A stretch of 64,000 nucleotides of DNA from Myxacorys californica WJT36-NPBG1 (GCA_019359315.1 JAHHHO010000003.1:105976-169975); one strand, 5' to 3'; shown: positions 38,441-47,455, counted from the stretch's first letter. Numbers and translations: made by a program. Notes: a model not told the origin generated them from the letters alone.

Positions 38441-39502
38441 TCAGCTCAAGGAGGGTAACAATGCCATTCCTAATCCAAAGCTCATCCCATTCATGAGGAT
38501 ACTGACTAAACTGGCTTGCAAAAGCGATAAATCACGCTGACTGAGGCGAAACAGCAGCCACGCTTCGGTAACAATTGCAAATCCTCCAGACGCGGGCAGC
38601 GTGATCCAACTCGGAACCCCCCCACTAGACGGGAACGATTCACCATAGCTGACAAAAAAGGCAATCACCCCTGCGATCGCTAACACAATCGGGACTGAAA
38701 TCGTCCAAATCGTAAAGATTCTGATCAGCGTTCTGGGGTTAATCGTCTTTAACCGGATCAGGGCAACGCCAAATACGATCGCAACGATCAAACTCGTCGC
38801 TCCAAAGACGCGAGTGGCTAAATATTGAAACGGTTGGAGGGATGGAAAGAAAAACCACACCACCGGAAAGGTGAAGAGATTGATCAGCGCCACGGCGGTC
38901 AGCATCCGAGTGGTGAATTCTCTGGTACATTTCCTCCAGCCAAAGAAGATAGCAGCAATCACTAATTCGCTGATTTCTGTGATTGCTAACGCTCGGCCAA
39001 ACACTTCCCATCGGCTCGGCTTCATCGCCTGTCGGTCAGGAAGCACAAGTAACTCTGCGTTGAGGGTTTTAACCAGGAGATGGCGGTCAGCGTAGGCTGC
39101 GATCGCGCTGCGAAAATCGGTGATGAAGGCTTGGCTCGATCGCACCTGATTTTGAAACTGGCCTACCAGCTTAAAATAGGGCGCTAAGGGTGGGTCACTG
39201 AGCGATGCTCCTTTGTACAAACAGGTATGCTCTGCACATTCAAATCGATGCGGGGCTTTGAGAACGGGTTGAGTTGTGAGACAACTCGATCGAGAACAGG
39301 TTCCGTGTTGCATCAAGAGCGTTGGTTTTTCGCATAGAGCTGTTTGACACCCCACAAATTGCATTCCTTCCACCTCAGCACGATCTAAAAAGGTGAACCA
39401 AATGTAGGGCGGGGGAGCAGGCGCATTCGCCAAGGCCGTGCAGGGAAGCAGAAAGACAACTGAAAGAATTAAAATGAACTTAAAGAAATACCTGCACTTC
39501 AT
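38441..39502 (-). CDS. Cysteine-rich exported domain fused to a polytopic membrane domain
   Basis: 353 residues. Residues 1-26 form a signal peptide (FILILSVVFLLPCTALANAP). Residues 45-100 hold nine Cys in a compact pattern: VGCQTALCEKP, GTCSRSSCLTT, FECAEHTCLYKG. From about 170 there are six or so transmembrane helices (ALAITEISELVIAAIFFGW, LINLFTFPVVWFFF, and others). I do not recognise the family with certainty. The Cys-rich head suggests disulfides or metal binding outside the membrane. It is divergent from the chelatase gene. Confidence 0.65.
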   Translation of the reverse strand: MKCRYFFKFILILSVVFLLPCTALANAPAPPPYIWFTFLDRAEVEGMQFVGCQTALCEKPTLLMQHGTCSRSSCLTTQPVLKAPHRFECAEHTCLYKGASLSDPPLAPYFKLVGQFQNQVRSSQAFITDFRSAIAAYADRHLLVKTLNAELLVLPDRQAMKPSRWEVFGRALAITEISELVIAAIFFGWRKCTREFTTRMLTAVALINLFTFPVVWFFFPSLQPFQYLATRVFGATSLIVAIVFGVALIRLKTINPRTLIRIFTIWTISVPIVLAIAGVIAFFVSYGESFPSSGGVPSWITLPASGGFAIVTEAWLLFRLSQRDLSLLQASLVSILMNGMSFGLGMALLPSLS

Positions 39503-39662
39503 CGATCAGTCCGCGAAGAATAAAATGGCATAGAAACCGTTGCGGTTCTTTTGGAGTTGCGCAAGAGCGCTCATCGCAAGATAAATATCTAGCCAAATAC
39601 CGGTCAGTTTTAGCATGAGCCGTCTAGAATTTACATAGCGTTACACGTTAGCGGGTTGAGCT

Positions 39663-40391
39663 ATGTCAGTTCCTTCGGAGTTGTGCCCTGCGCCAATTGC
39701 ATATCTGTTAGTGACTCATGGTAGCCGCGACGTGCGCCCTCAGCTAGCGATCGCTCGGCTCGCTCACCGAATTGGTCAGAAGTCTCGCGCTCTGATTGGC
39801 ACAGCCGTTTTAGAATGCGCTCCCTTACCGCTTCACAAACAAATTCAAAACTTTAGTCAACAGGCATCCGAGCAGGGCATCTCAGAAATTCAAATTGTGC
39901 CGCTCTTCTTGCTTCCAGGCGTGCATGTGATGGAAGACATTCCTCAAGAAGTCGAGAAAGCTCGACCCTTGGCAACGGCTAAACTGACGCTGACCTCTCA
40001 TTTGGGCAGTCACTCCCAGTTAAAATCCTTGTTTTCGCGTCGATCGTCAGGGGCAGAGGCTCAAATTTTGCTTTCTCATGGAAGTCGTCGTGCGGATGGC
40101 AACCTTCCGGTCGAAGCGTTAGCGCATCAATTGGGAATGCTGCCTGCGTATTGGTCTGTTGCGCCAAGTTTAGCCCTGCGGGTGCAAGAATTGACAAGAC
40201 GAGGATTTCAGACGATTGAAATTGTGCCGTATTTTCTGTTTTCGGGCGGTATTACTGATGCGATCGCGCGATCGGTCAACCAACTGTCTCAGCAGTTGCC
40301 AACGGTCGAGCTTCGCCTCGCAAATCCCTTAGATGAAAGCGACGAATTAGCCGATGTCGTAATGAATTTGATGATGTGCGTTCCTCTTTGA
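39663..40391 (+). CDS. CbiX/SirB-type sirohydrochlorin chelatase
   Basis: 242 residues. Two related halves: YLLVTHGSRDVRPQLAIARL near the start and ILLSHGSRRADGNLPVEAL near 137, each with the catalytic His of class II chelatases. FLLPGVHVMEDIPQEV (about 83) is the metal-site region and YFLFSGGITDAI its counterpart. It inserts Fe or Co into sirohydrochlorin for siroheme or cobalamin. The next gene, cobA, makes precorrin-2, its substrate precursor, so the two are functionally paired. Confidence 0.9.
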   Translation: MSVPSELCPAPIAYLLVTHGSRDVRPQLAIARLAHRIGQKSRALIGTAVLECAPLPLHKQIQNFSQQASEQGISEIQIVPLFLLPGVHVMEDIPQEVEKARPLATAKLTLTSHLGSHSQLKSLFSRRSSGAEAQILLSHGSRRADGNLPVEALAHQLGMLPAYWSVAPSLALRVQELTRRGFQTIEIVPYFLFSGGITDAIARSVNQLSQQLPTVELRLANPLDESDELADVVMNLMMCVPL

Positions 40392-40434
40392 TTTGAGTCC
40401 TGGTGATTTGAGTCCTGGTGATTTGAATTCTGAT
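40390..40434 (+). repeat. 15-bp tandem repeat, three copies
   Basis: GATTTGAGTCCTGGT occurs at 40390 and 40405, with a degenerate third copy GATTTGAATTCTGAT at 40420. The first copy overlaps the TGA stop of the chelatase gene. Confidence 0.8.
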
Positions 40435-40552
40435 GAACGCTAAACCGGACAAGAACGCACTTTTCACTTTGATAATCGGTATTTGAGACTGCATTTTTTA
40501 ATCAATTGATTGTTTAGGCTAAGCACAAGGCTACATTCTCACATTTGCCTGC

Positions 40553-41368
40553 ATGAACACCGCTGACGCTAGATTGATGACCTTAGATTCTTGTATTGGA
40601 AAGGTTTACCTCGTGGGGGCGGGGCCGGGCGATCCGGGCTTATTTACCCTCAAAGGAAAAGCTTTGTTAGAGTGCGCGGACGTTGTGGTGTACGACGCGC
40701 TAGTGAGTGCGCCAATTTTGGCAATGATCAATCCAACTGCTGAGCGGATTGATGCTGGAAAACGACGCGGACGCCACTCGATGGCGCAAGACGAAATTAA
40801 CCAAGTTCTGATTGATAAGGCGCAAACTGCCGCGATCGTGGTTCGGCTCAAAGGCGGTGATCCGTTTATCTTTGGGCGGGGCGGCGAGGAGATGCAGGAT
40901 CTCATCAGCGCTGGGATTCCAGTCGAAGTTGTTCCGGGAATTACGTCTGGAATTGCCGCTCCTGCTTATGCCGGAATTCCGCTGACGCATCGGGCGTATA
41001 GTTCGTCGGTGACATTTGTGACGGGTCACGAAGAAGCCGGAAAATATCGTCCGGCGGTAAATTGGAGTGCGATCGCGCGTGGATCTGAAACGATTGTGAT
41101 CTACATGGGCATTCACAACTTGCCTTACATCATCGAACAACTGGAGAGCGCAGGATTGGGGTTAGACACACCGATCGCGCTCGTGCGCTGGGGCACTCGT
41201 CCTGAACAGGAACAGTTGATTGGCACGCTAGCGACCATTGTTGAGCAAATGGAAGCGGCAGAGTTCGCCGCTCCTGCGATCGCGGTAATCGGTAATGTGG
41301 TCAGTCTCCATGAAATCTTGTCAAATAGTCGACCAAAATTTTTAGCAGTGAATGTCTCAAACTGTTGA
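40553..41368 (+). CDS. cobA: Uroporphyrinogen-III C-methyltransferase
   Basis: 271 residues. It shows VYLVGAGPGDPGLFTLKG (about 18-35), DAGKRRGRHSMAQDEINQ, RLKGGDPFIFGRGGEEM (about 99-115) and the SAM-loop region SSVTFVTGHEE, all SUMT hallmarks. It methylates uroporphyrinogen III twice to precorrin-2, on the route to siroheme and B12. An alternative start at Met9 (40577) is possible. It follows the CbiX-type chelatase on the same strand. Confidence 0.94.
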   Translation: MNTADARLMTLDSCIGKVYLVGAGPGDPGLFTLKGKALLECADVVVYDALVSAPILAMINPTAERIDAGKRRGRHSMAQDEINQVLIDKAQTAAIVVRLKGGDPFIFGRGGEEMQDLISAGIPVEVVPGITSGIAAPAYAGIPLTHRAYSSSVTFVTGHEEAGKYRPAVNWSAIARGSETIVIYMGIHNLPYIIEQLESAGLGLDTPIALVRWGTRPEQEQLIGTLATIVEQMEAAEFAAPAIAVIGNVVSLHEILSNSRPKFLAVNVSNC

Positions 41369-41691
41369 CATCTCGCGTTGTCGTATTTTCGGGATGCTAG
41401 ATCTTTGGGCTTTCTTCCCACCTCAACATCTAAGAGAAGCCCAAATGAAGCTTTGAGCCAAAGGCGTTTGCGCTTCGGCATCACTTCAAATGCAGCGAGG
41501 CGATGCATCTGATTGGCTTGATTTCGAGATTCTGGAATATTGATGCAGAAACTTGTAGTGATACATAAGATCGTCTCTCTGCAATGGCTGCGATATAACT
41601 ACTGCGATCTTAAAAAACTTGACCGATAGGGCTGCACTACCCATTTTCTGCATATTGAGAATCCTGAAATATATATAGGAGGGGACAAATT
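41369..41691. promoter_or_regulatory. Leader of the L,D-transpeptidase gene with hairpin and strong Shine-Dalgarno
   Basis: TTTGGGCTT (from 41404) pairs with AAGCCCAAA (to 41455) in a long imperfect hairpin with no T-run. AGGAGGGG at 41677-41684 lies seven bases before the ATG at 41692, an unusually strong ribosome binding site for this window. No gene is supported in the interval; the 127-residue leftward frame overlapping cobA is a shadow. Confidence 0.5.
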
Positions 41692-42219
41692 ATGGCAGTC
41701 CTCACAACTTGGTTGCGCCCTGCTCGGGCGTTTGGAACTTGGCGGAACCAATCGCTCTTAATGAGTTTAGTGCTGAGTTTTACGATTTCAGAACCTACGA
41801 TCGCTCCAAGCTTTGCCCTGTCCGCGAATTCGATTACAAGTAATATTGCGGCGTTAAAACGATCAAATCAGCGTTGGATTGAAATTCGGCTCTCTACTCA
41901 ACGGCTCATAGCCTGGGAAGGGAAGACGATGGTTCATGCAGTCATTGTCTCCACGGGAAAAGCGACGACTTCAACGCCTGTAGGTAGTTTCGAGATTCAA
42001 TCGAAATATCGAATTGCTCGAATGCAAGGCGATGACTATGACATTCCAGATGTACCTTACACCATGTATTACTCAGGAGGCTACGCGATTCACGGGGCTT
42101 ACTGGCATCGCAGTTTTGGTACTCCTGTCAGTCATGGTTGTGTGAATGTTGCTCCAGATCATGCACAGTGGTTATTTAATTGGGCAAAGATTGGAACCCC
42201 AGTTGTTGTACGTCAGTGA
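41692..42219 (+). CDS. L,D-transpeptidase (YkuD domain)
   Basis: 175 residues. An N-terminal hydrophobic segment (LLMSLVLSFTISEPTIAPSF) suggests export. The YkuD domain starts RWIEIRLSTQRLIAWEG and has the catalytic motif IHGAYWHRSFGTPVSHGCVNV with nucleophile Cys150. STGKATTSTPVGSFEI is the usual substrate-loop region. It makes 3-3 crosslinks in peptidoglycan or attaches proteins to it, in the periplasm. It is preceded by a very strong ribosome binding site. Confidence 0.93.
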   Translation: MAVLTTWLRPARAFGTWRNQSLLMSLVLSFTISEPTIAPSFALSANSITSNIAALKRSNQRWIEIRLSTQRLIAWEGKTMVHAVIVSTGKATTSTPVGSFEIQSKYRIARMQGDDYDIPDVPYTMYYSGGYAIHGAYWHRSFGTPVSHGCVNVAPDHAQWLFNWAKIGTPVVVRQ

Positions 42220-42534
42220 CGGCTCTAAGTCATCTGATGTCGAACGCAGTTCCGATGCCCTCGATACGACTCATCGCGCACCGCGTGAAAGAACCCGTAT
42301 ATTAGCGATCGCACCTCGCGACGGCGTGACCGAAATGATTCATATGTTGTATTAGCTCGAATTTGCAGAGGTTAGGGCGTGGAGTCCGTTTTTGTCTGCG
42401 CTAAACTCAGATGATTTGATCAGCATTCTAACGAGGATTTGTTATCCATAAGGGCGGTTGCTTTCGACTTTAAAGAAATCGCCCTGTCGTTATGATGAAA
42501 ACAGTCTGACGTGCTAAACGCTCGGAGAAACCTT
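42220..42534. other. Intergenic region between L,D-transpeptidase and Uma2 genes
   Basis: About 315 bp. A short frame from 42146 to 42355 overlaps the end of the transpeptidase but has no recognisable features. An imperfect inverted repeat, AGGGCGGTT near 42449 and AATCGCCCT near 42477, lies before the Uma2 gene. Nothing else is seen. Confidence 0.4.
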
Positions 42535-43248
42535 ATGACTCCTCAATCAAATCTCATCACTGATGCCGAGTCTGAGCAAGACGTTGAAGACATTCCGCTT
42601 CTGCCGCCGTGCGATCTCTACAGTGATGAACTTGAAATGGAATCTGACTTGCATCTTCGGCAAATGGTCTTGCTGATTAGCTGCCTAGAGTGGTTATGGC
42701 GCGATCGCACTGATTACTTTGTCGGCGGTAATCTCACCGTTTATTACAGCCAAAAGCGAATTAAAACTCGCGAGTTTCGAGGGCCTGATTTCTTCGTCGT
42801 ACAAGGCGTTGAGCCGAGATCGCGTAAAAGTTGGACGGTTTGGGAAGAAGACGGCAGATACCCAGATGTGATTGTCGAGATTCTGTCAGAATCAACCGCA
42901 GAAGTTGATCGAACAACCAAAAAGGAGTTGTATCAAAACACCTTCCGAACGCTTGAGTATTTCTGGTTTGATCCAGAAAGTTTAGAATTTACAGGATTTT
43001 CTCTTAATCGAAGTGGCTATCAGCCGATTCAACCCAATCCTCAAGGTCAGCTATGGAGTGAGCAACTGCAACTCTTTTTAGGCGTTCATCAAGATAAACT
43101 TCGGTTCTTCGCGCCGACGGGTGAATTAGTTCCAACTCCCGAAGAAGCCGCTTTATTTGAACAGCAACAGCGCTTAGCCGCAGAGCAACGGGCGGAGCGA
43201 CTCGCCGCGAAACTTCGAGAGTTGAATATTGATCCAGATAGTCTTTAA
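42535..43248 (+). CDS. Uma2 family (DUF820) putative restriction-endonuclease-fold protein
   Basis: 237 residues from the ATG at 42535, with CGGAG upstream; a GTG at 42511 would add eight. It has the PD-(D/E)xK-like elements of Uma2: GPDFFVVQGVEP (about 81), PDVIVEILSEST (about 115) and a later TLEYFWFDP. The C-terminus is a Gln/Glu/Arg-rich helix (AEQRAERLAAKLRELNID) usual in cyanobacterial members. These genes are highly multiplied in cyanobacteria; function is unknown. A second family member lies at 57523. Confidence 0.9.
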   Translation: MTPQSNLITDAESEQDVEDIPLLPPCDLYSDELEMESDLHLRQMVLLISCLEWLWRDRTDYFVGGNLTVYYSQKRIKTREFRGPDFFVVQGVEPRSRKSWTVWEEDGRYPDVIVEILSESTAEVDRTTKKELYQNTFRTLEYFWFDPESLEFTGFSLNRSGYQPIQPNPQGQLWSEQLQLFLGVHQDKLRFFAPTGELVPTPEEAALFEQQQRLAAEQRAERLAAKLRELNIDPDSL

Positions 43249-43264
43249 ACCACTAAGCTGTTTC

Positions 43265-43305
43265 AACAATCGGTTTACAACAATCGGTTTACAACAATCG
43301 GTTTA
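43265..43305 (+). repeat. 14-bp tandem repeat, three copies
   Basis: AACAATCGGTTTAC is repeated at 43265, 43279 and 43293, the last one truncated to AACAATCGGTTTA. It lies 16 bp after the Uma2 stop. Confidence 0.85.
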
Positions 43306-43394
43306 AATGTCTCAGTCAACCGAACACATGACTTCAAAATCAGTCTTCATTCGCTACATCTGCTATCAAAATCCGCTGCCACCCTTGCAGAAAC

Positions 43395-44660
43395 TCACTT
43401 CAAAATTTGCTTGATCGACTGCAAAGCAGCGTCCTTCGTTTCTACCAAAAGCTTCGGCGTCACTGTCTTATCGTTGGGGCTATGGTAGTTCGGCTCATAG
43501 CCTCGATTGAAAAACAGTACCGGAACATTCTGCGACTTAAAGGAAGCATGATCGCTGCTGCCAAGACGGAGTGCAGGATTCTTCATCATCGTCTCATCGA
43601 CTCTTGTAAACGATTTCAACGACAGCGATCCCTCCATTTGCAGGGTTGAATTCACGGCGACCATATCAAAGTTGAGCATTCCTTTCAGGTTTGAGAGAAA
43701 CTGAGGCGTCGCTCGATTGACAAAGGCCTGCGATCCTTGCAGTCCGTCTTCTTCCCCATCAAAGGCGATAAACCAGATTTGACGTGAAAGCGGCGATTGG
43801 CTCTGTCCAAAGGATCGCGAAAGCTGGCGTGCGATCGCCAATACAACTGCCGTTCCTGAAGCGTTATCATTTGCTCCTGGGGAGCCGGGAACCGAGTCAT
43901 AGTGTGCGCCTAAAATCAATTTGGGTTGCGTGACGCCAGGTAAATGAGCGATCACATTTCGCGCCACGGCATCTTTCTGAGTATTGACCTTCAAGGTTGC
44001 GGTCAGCACTGCGGTTCGAGCGCGTTCCAGTAATGGATCTCCATCTGCTCCAGACAGTCCTAACACCGGAATGGCAGGTTGGGTCGTCAGTGTGCCGCGA
44101 ACGTTCTTGGGTTCATTATTGACGATCACAATTGCGATCGCGCCTGCATCCGACGCATGTTTGACTTTTTCAGAGAAGGTCATACCGCCGCGACGCGCAA
44201 TTGCGATCGCGCCTTTAACCGGAACACTGGCAAAATCATTCGGCTGTCCATTGTTCGGAATGGCGACCAATCGCCCACTAATTTGACCTGCGATCGAGCC
44301 GTTGTATGCCCATCCTTCTAGAGCCTGACTGCCAATCTCTAAACTTGAGCCTAGATCCCTAAATTTAGGATACGTGAACGTCTGAATCTCCGTTTCATAC
44401 CCTGCTTTCTGATACTGATCTATCAGATATTGACTCGCCTTTTCGGTTGCCGCTGTGCCTGCAACTCGCGCACCTAGACTCACTAGGGCTTGCATATCCG
44501 TCAATGGATCAATCGGATTGGGAGGGGTTGCCTGAGCGTTGGATGCGGTTCCTTTGGAGTTGTGCCCTGCGCTAATCGCAATTGCCCCTGCAATTAAAAT
44601 CGATAATCCTAAAGCGAAGTGACGTTTCAAGAGCTTCCTAAGGCTTGACGCTCGACTCAT
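43395..44660 (-). CDS. Secreted M28 family zinc aminopeptidase with PA domain
   Basis: 421 residues. An N-terminal basic-hydrophobic signal (FALGLSILIAGAIAISAG) is followed by an M28 fold split by a protease-associated (PA) insert with KGAIAIARRGGMTFSEKVKHA. Zinc ligands are visible in LGAHYDSVPGSPGANDNASG, AFDGEEDGLQGS (catalytic Glu pair) and GSSDHASFKSQNVPVLFF. It removes N-terminal amino acids from peptides in the periplasm or outside the cell. No operon partner is evident. Confidence 0.93.
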   Translation of the reverse strand: MSRASSLRKLLKRHFALGLSILIAGAIAISAGHNSKGTASNAQATPPNPIDPLTDMQALVSLGARVAGTAATEKASQYLIDQYQKAGYETEIQTFTYPKFRDLGSSLEIGSQALEGWAYNGSIAGQISGRLVAIPNNGQPNDFASVPVKGAIAIARRGGMTFSEKVKHASDAGAIAIVIVNNEPKNVRGTLTTQPAIPVLGLSGADGDPLLERARTAVLTATLKVNTQKDAVARNVIAHLPGVTQPKLILGAHYDSVPGSPGANDNASGTAVVLAIARQLSRSFGQSQSPLSRQIWFIAFDGEEDGLQGSQAFVNRATPQFLSNLKGMLNFDMVAVNSTLQMEGSLSLKSFTRVDETMMKNPALRLGSSDHASFKSQNVPVLFFNRGYEPNYHSPNDKTVTPKLLVETKDAALQSIKQILK

Positions 44661-45045
44661 ATCCTGCCCGACTCCCAGTTTGTTTCATCTCACTGTAGCG
44701 GGATCAGCAGCAGATCTCTAGTCAAACAACCGCTAAGGCTTCTTTTCAATTATTCTCTTTCAGTATTTTAAAATGCTGTGATCTCACCTCCTCCATTTGA
44801 GTTTCCAGATACAACACTTGAGTTCCCAATCACAGCAATGGAGTGCATAGATTTGTTGATCTGCTCTTGGAGTCCCTGCTCAGTGAACTCTTCTCATAAG
44901 CTTAAGTTTGAGCTTAAGTTTGGAATGGGTAATTGCGATCGGCGAGAGTCGTAATGAGCGATCGACACTCCTGCAAGATCGACGAAACATCTTCTCAAGT
45001 CGTCCTACAATGAGTCTTGGGAATACACGCGCAGTACAGTTTAAG
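44661..45045. other. Divergent intergenic region upstream of ferredoxin gene
   Basis: About 385 bp with no supported gene. Alternative upstream starts for the ferredoxin frame exist at 44908 and 45010, but the sequence before residue 47 of that frame looks non-coding. TTGAGTTTCC and TTGAGTTCCC occur about 20 bp apart near 44797-44830, a faint echo of the 21-bp array at 7339. Confidence 0.35.
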
Positions 45046-45366
45046 ATGACGAATACTTACACCGTTGAAATTTTACATAACGGGCAAACCCACACGATTG
45101 AAGTTCCAGACGATCGCACAATTTTAGAGGTTGCCAACGAAGATTACGGCTTGAACTTGCCGAGTTCTTGTACAGCGGGCGTCTGCACAACTTGTGCCGC
45201 ACTGCTTTCAGAAGGAACCGTTGATCAATCCGATGGGATGGGCGTCAGCGCGGAATTGCAGGAGAAAGGATATGCGTTGCTTTGTGTAGCGTATCCGCGA
45301 TCGCCGATCAAACTCGAAACGAATCAAGAAGACACGGTGTATCAACTCCAGTTTGGACAGGGTTAA
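45046..45366 (+). CDS. 2Fe-2S plant-type ferredoxin
   Basis: 106 residues from the ATG at 45046. The four cluster ligands are Cys42, Cys47 and Cys50 in PSSCTAGVCTTCAALL, and Cys80 in GYALLCVAYPRS. VEILHNGQTHTIEVPDDRTILEVA is the usual N-terminal strand pattern. It carries electrons from photosystem I or to a dedicated reductase; it differs from PetF by a longer C-terminal tail (QEDTVYQLQFGQG), so it may be a minor ferredoxin. It precedes a small gene and a DUF3326 gene on the same strand. Confidence 0.92.
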   Translation: MTNTYTVEILHNGQTHTIEVPDDRTILEVANEDYGLNLPSSCTAGVCTTCAALLSEGTVDQSDGMGVSAELQEKGYALLCVAYPRSPIKLETNQEDTVYQLQFGQG

Positions 45367-45386
45367 CCGGGAGAATTGCACTGTCC

Positions 45387-45557
45387 ATGACAACCCACTT
45401 GATCACCACAGAAATTGATCTTAAAACCGTTGCGACTGACTTAAACAGAGCGATCGAATCAGAGTTGCGAACATACGGAGAGCCGTTACGATGGGCAATC
45501 ACAGATGTTGATGCAAATCAAATTGCCAAAGTTGAAGCGGTTGTAACTCGTGACTAA
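45387..45557 (+). CDS. Small protein of 56 residues overlapping the DUF3326 gene
   Basis: It starts MTTHLITTEIDLKTVATDL and ends IAKVEAVVTRD, with a predicted helix and two strands. It lies 20 bp after the ferredoxin stop and overlaps the next gene's GTG start by 8 bp, a layout that suggests translational coupling. I do not recognise a family. The tight packing and normal codon use make it a plausible real gene of a ferredoxin-small protein-DUF3326 operon. Confidence 0.6.
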   Translation: MTTHLITTEIDLKTVATDLNRAIESELRTYGEPLRWAITDVDANQIAKVEAVVTRD

Positions 45558-46686
45558 TCCCTATACTGTTGCTCTGATCGTTCCGACTGGAATTGGCGCG
45601 TCCATTGGTGGATATGCGGGCGATGCTTTACCGCTTGCAAAAGCGATCGCGGCAACGTGCGATCGCCTGATTACTCATCCAAACGTCCTCAACGGCGCAC
45701 AGCTTTACTGGAACCTACCCAACGCCCTCTATGTAGAAGGGTTTGGACTCGATCAAGTTGCGGCGGGACGCTGGGGCTTACGTCCAGTTCGTCAAAATCG
45801 AATTGGCATCGTGTTCGATCAAGGCATTGAGCCTGACTTGAGAGTGCGCCATCTGCAAGTTGCAGACGCGGCGAGAGCAACGTTAGGGTTAACACTGACC
45901 GACTATGTAGTGAGCGATCAGCCGCTCAATGTTGAGCTTAGAACTGCGACATCTGGGGCAACCTGGGGAACGATTGAGCATCCCGATAGCTTGCTGCGAG
46001 CGGCAAATCAGTTAATTCATCAGGCAGGAGCAGACGCGATCGCAGTCGTGGCGAGGTTTCCAGACGATACGAGCAGCGATGCCTTGCAAGATTATCGTCA
46101 TGGTCAAGGCGTCGATCCGTTAGCCGGAGCCGAAGCCGTGATCAGCCATCTCGTTGTGCGAACCTTCCACGTTCCCTGCGCTCATGCGCCTGCACTCTCA
46201 CCGTTGCCGCTCGACCCCCATCTGTCACCCAAGTCAGCCGCCGAAGAATTAGGCTATACCTTCTTGCCGTGTGTTTTAGTTGGTCTGAGTCGTGCGCCTC
46301 AGTTTGTGACGGGCAATCCTGATCGTCACGATATTTGGGCAAATCAAATTGATGCGATCGTGGTTCCAGAATCAGCCTGCGGCGGCAGTGCCGTGATCAG
46401 CCTCAATGGATCTCACACTCGAATCATTGCTGTGCGAGAGAATCTGACAAAAATGCAGGTTCCGCCCAAGGCGCTTGGTATCAATGCCACAATTGTGAAT
46501 TCTTATTTAGAAGCGATCGGCGTGATGATATGCGATCGCGCGGGCGTTAATTTAGGCGCGCTCGCCTCTACAATCTCGCCTTTGGCTGCTCTCACCACAG
46601 AAGGGGCTAACTCCGAAAATGATTCGCATGCTTTATGGAATTTGGCAAAGCGCGATCCAGAAAATCGCATTACAATTCGAGAATAA
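45550..46686 (+). CDS. DUF3326 family protein
   Basis: 378 residues from a GTG that overlaps the preceding small gene. It begins VALIVPTGIGASIGGYAGDALPLAKAIA with a glycine-rich loop, then VLNGAQLYWNLPNALYVEGFGLD and VVPESACGGSAVISLNGSHTRIIAVREN. These are characteristic of the DUF3326 family, conserved across cyanobacteria and plant plastids. Function is unknown. The operon with a ferredoxin hints at a redox-dependent enzyme, which is inference only. Confidence 0.88.
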   Translation: MTNPYTVALIVPTGIGASIGGYAGDALPLAKAIAATCDRLITHPNVLNGAQLYWNLPNALYVEGFGLDQVAAGRWGLRPVRQNRIGIVFDQGIEPDLRVRHLQVADAARATLGLTLTDYVVSDQPLNVELRTATSGATWGTIEHPDSLLRAANQLIHQAGADAIAVVARFPDDTSSDALQDYRHGQGVDPLAGAEAVISHLVVRTFHVPCAHAPALSPLPLDPHLSPKSAAEELGYTFLPCVLVGLSRAPQFVTGNPDRHDIWANQIDAIVVPESACGGSAVISLNGSHTRIIAVRENLTKMQVPPKALGINATIVNSYLEAIGVMICDRAGVNLGALASTISPLAALTTEGANSENDSHALWNLAKRDPENRITIRE

Positions 46687-46809
46687 AGAAGTCTTGAAAA
46701 GATTTGTACAGAGATAAGGGGATCAAATCGAAACCTGTATTCCTGCCCTATAGCCTTTCTGACTCTTAAGCTATACTGTGAGGCTCGTTCCCCCTTATAT
46801 TAAATTCCC

Positions 46810-47388
46810 GTGGCTGAACAAAACTCTGACACGCCCGAAGCAGAACCTCTGACCCGACTGCAAGTTCTCATTGCAATGGGCGTCACGGCAGTTGTTTTAT
46901 TATTCATTGCCAAAGCATGGATTTACTTTGGCTCTGTTACATTAATTCCCGTTAAATTTTCTTTTGAAGCGGTTCTTCAAGGTGTTGCCCTTGGTTTAGC
47001 CATTACTGTTGCAAGTTCCATTACCTATCGCATTTGGGGTGCTTATCGTCGCAGTGCAGATTACTATCTAGAGTTAATTCTCAAGCCGCTCCTATTTCCC
47101 GATTTGATTTGGCTTGGCTTACTGCCCGGACTCAGCGAAGAACTGATCTTTCGAGGCGTCATGCTGCCCGAGTTTGGGTTGAACCTCGAAGGCATTCTAA
47201 TTTCAAGCTTGTGCTTTGGCGTGCTGCACATGAATGGTTTGAAACAATGGGCATACATCGTTTGGGCAACCATCATCGGCATCGCGCTAGGCTATAGCGC
47301 CGTTTGGACTGGAAACTTGCTAGTGCCGATCGTAGCGCACGTCTGCACTAACTTTGTTGCAGGATGCGTTTGGAAACTCAGTGATTAG
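46810..47388 (+). CDS. CPBP family intramembrane metalloprotease
   Basis: 192 residues from a GTG. There are four to five hydrophobic helices and the three CPBP (Abi/CAAX-like) motifs: LSEELIFRGVMLPEF (about 113), SSLCFGVLHMNGL (about 137) and LLVPIVAHVCTNFVAG (about 172). The Glu-Glu and two His residues form the active site. Members act as membrane proteases or as immunity-type factors; the substrate is unknown. Confidence 0.93.
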   Translation: MAEQNSDTPEAEPLTRLQVLIAMGVTAVVLLFIAKAWIYFGSVTLIPVKFSFEAVLQGVALGLAITVASSITYRIWGAYRRSADYYLELILKPLLFPDLIWLGLLPGLSEELIFRGVMLPEFGLNLEGILISSLCFGVLHMNGLKQWAYIVWATIIGIALGYSAVWTGNLLVPIVAHVCTNFVAGCVWKLSD

Positions 47389-47455
47389 CGCAAAGTGCAA
47401 TACAAGCCAGAACAGACGTCAGGCTCGGAGTTAGACTCCTTTCCTTACAATGCCT

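Noticed and set aside
41125..41508. 127-residue leftward ORF
   Set aside because: It overlaps the end of cobA in antisense and its remaining part covers a hairpin in the transpeptidase leader.
42146..42355. Frameshifted extension of the L,D-transpeptidase
   Set aside because: The transpeptidase is already full length, and the overlapping frame shows no recognisable domain.
44797..44860. Second copy of the 21-bp array
   Set aside because: Only two loose TTGAGTT matches about 20 bp apart; too weak to call a repeat.
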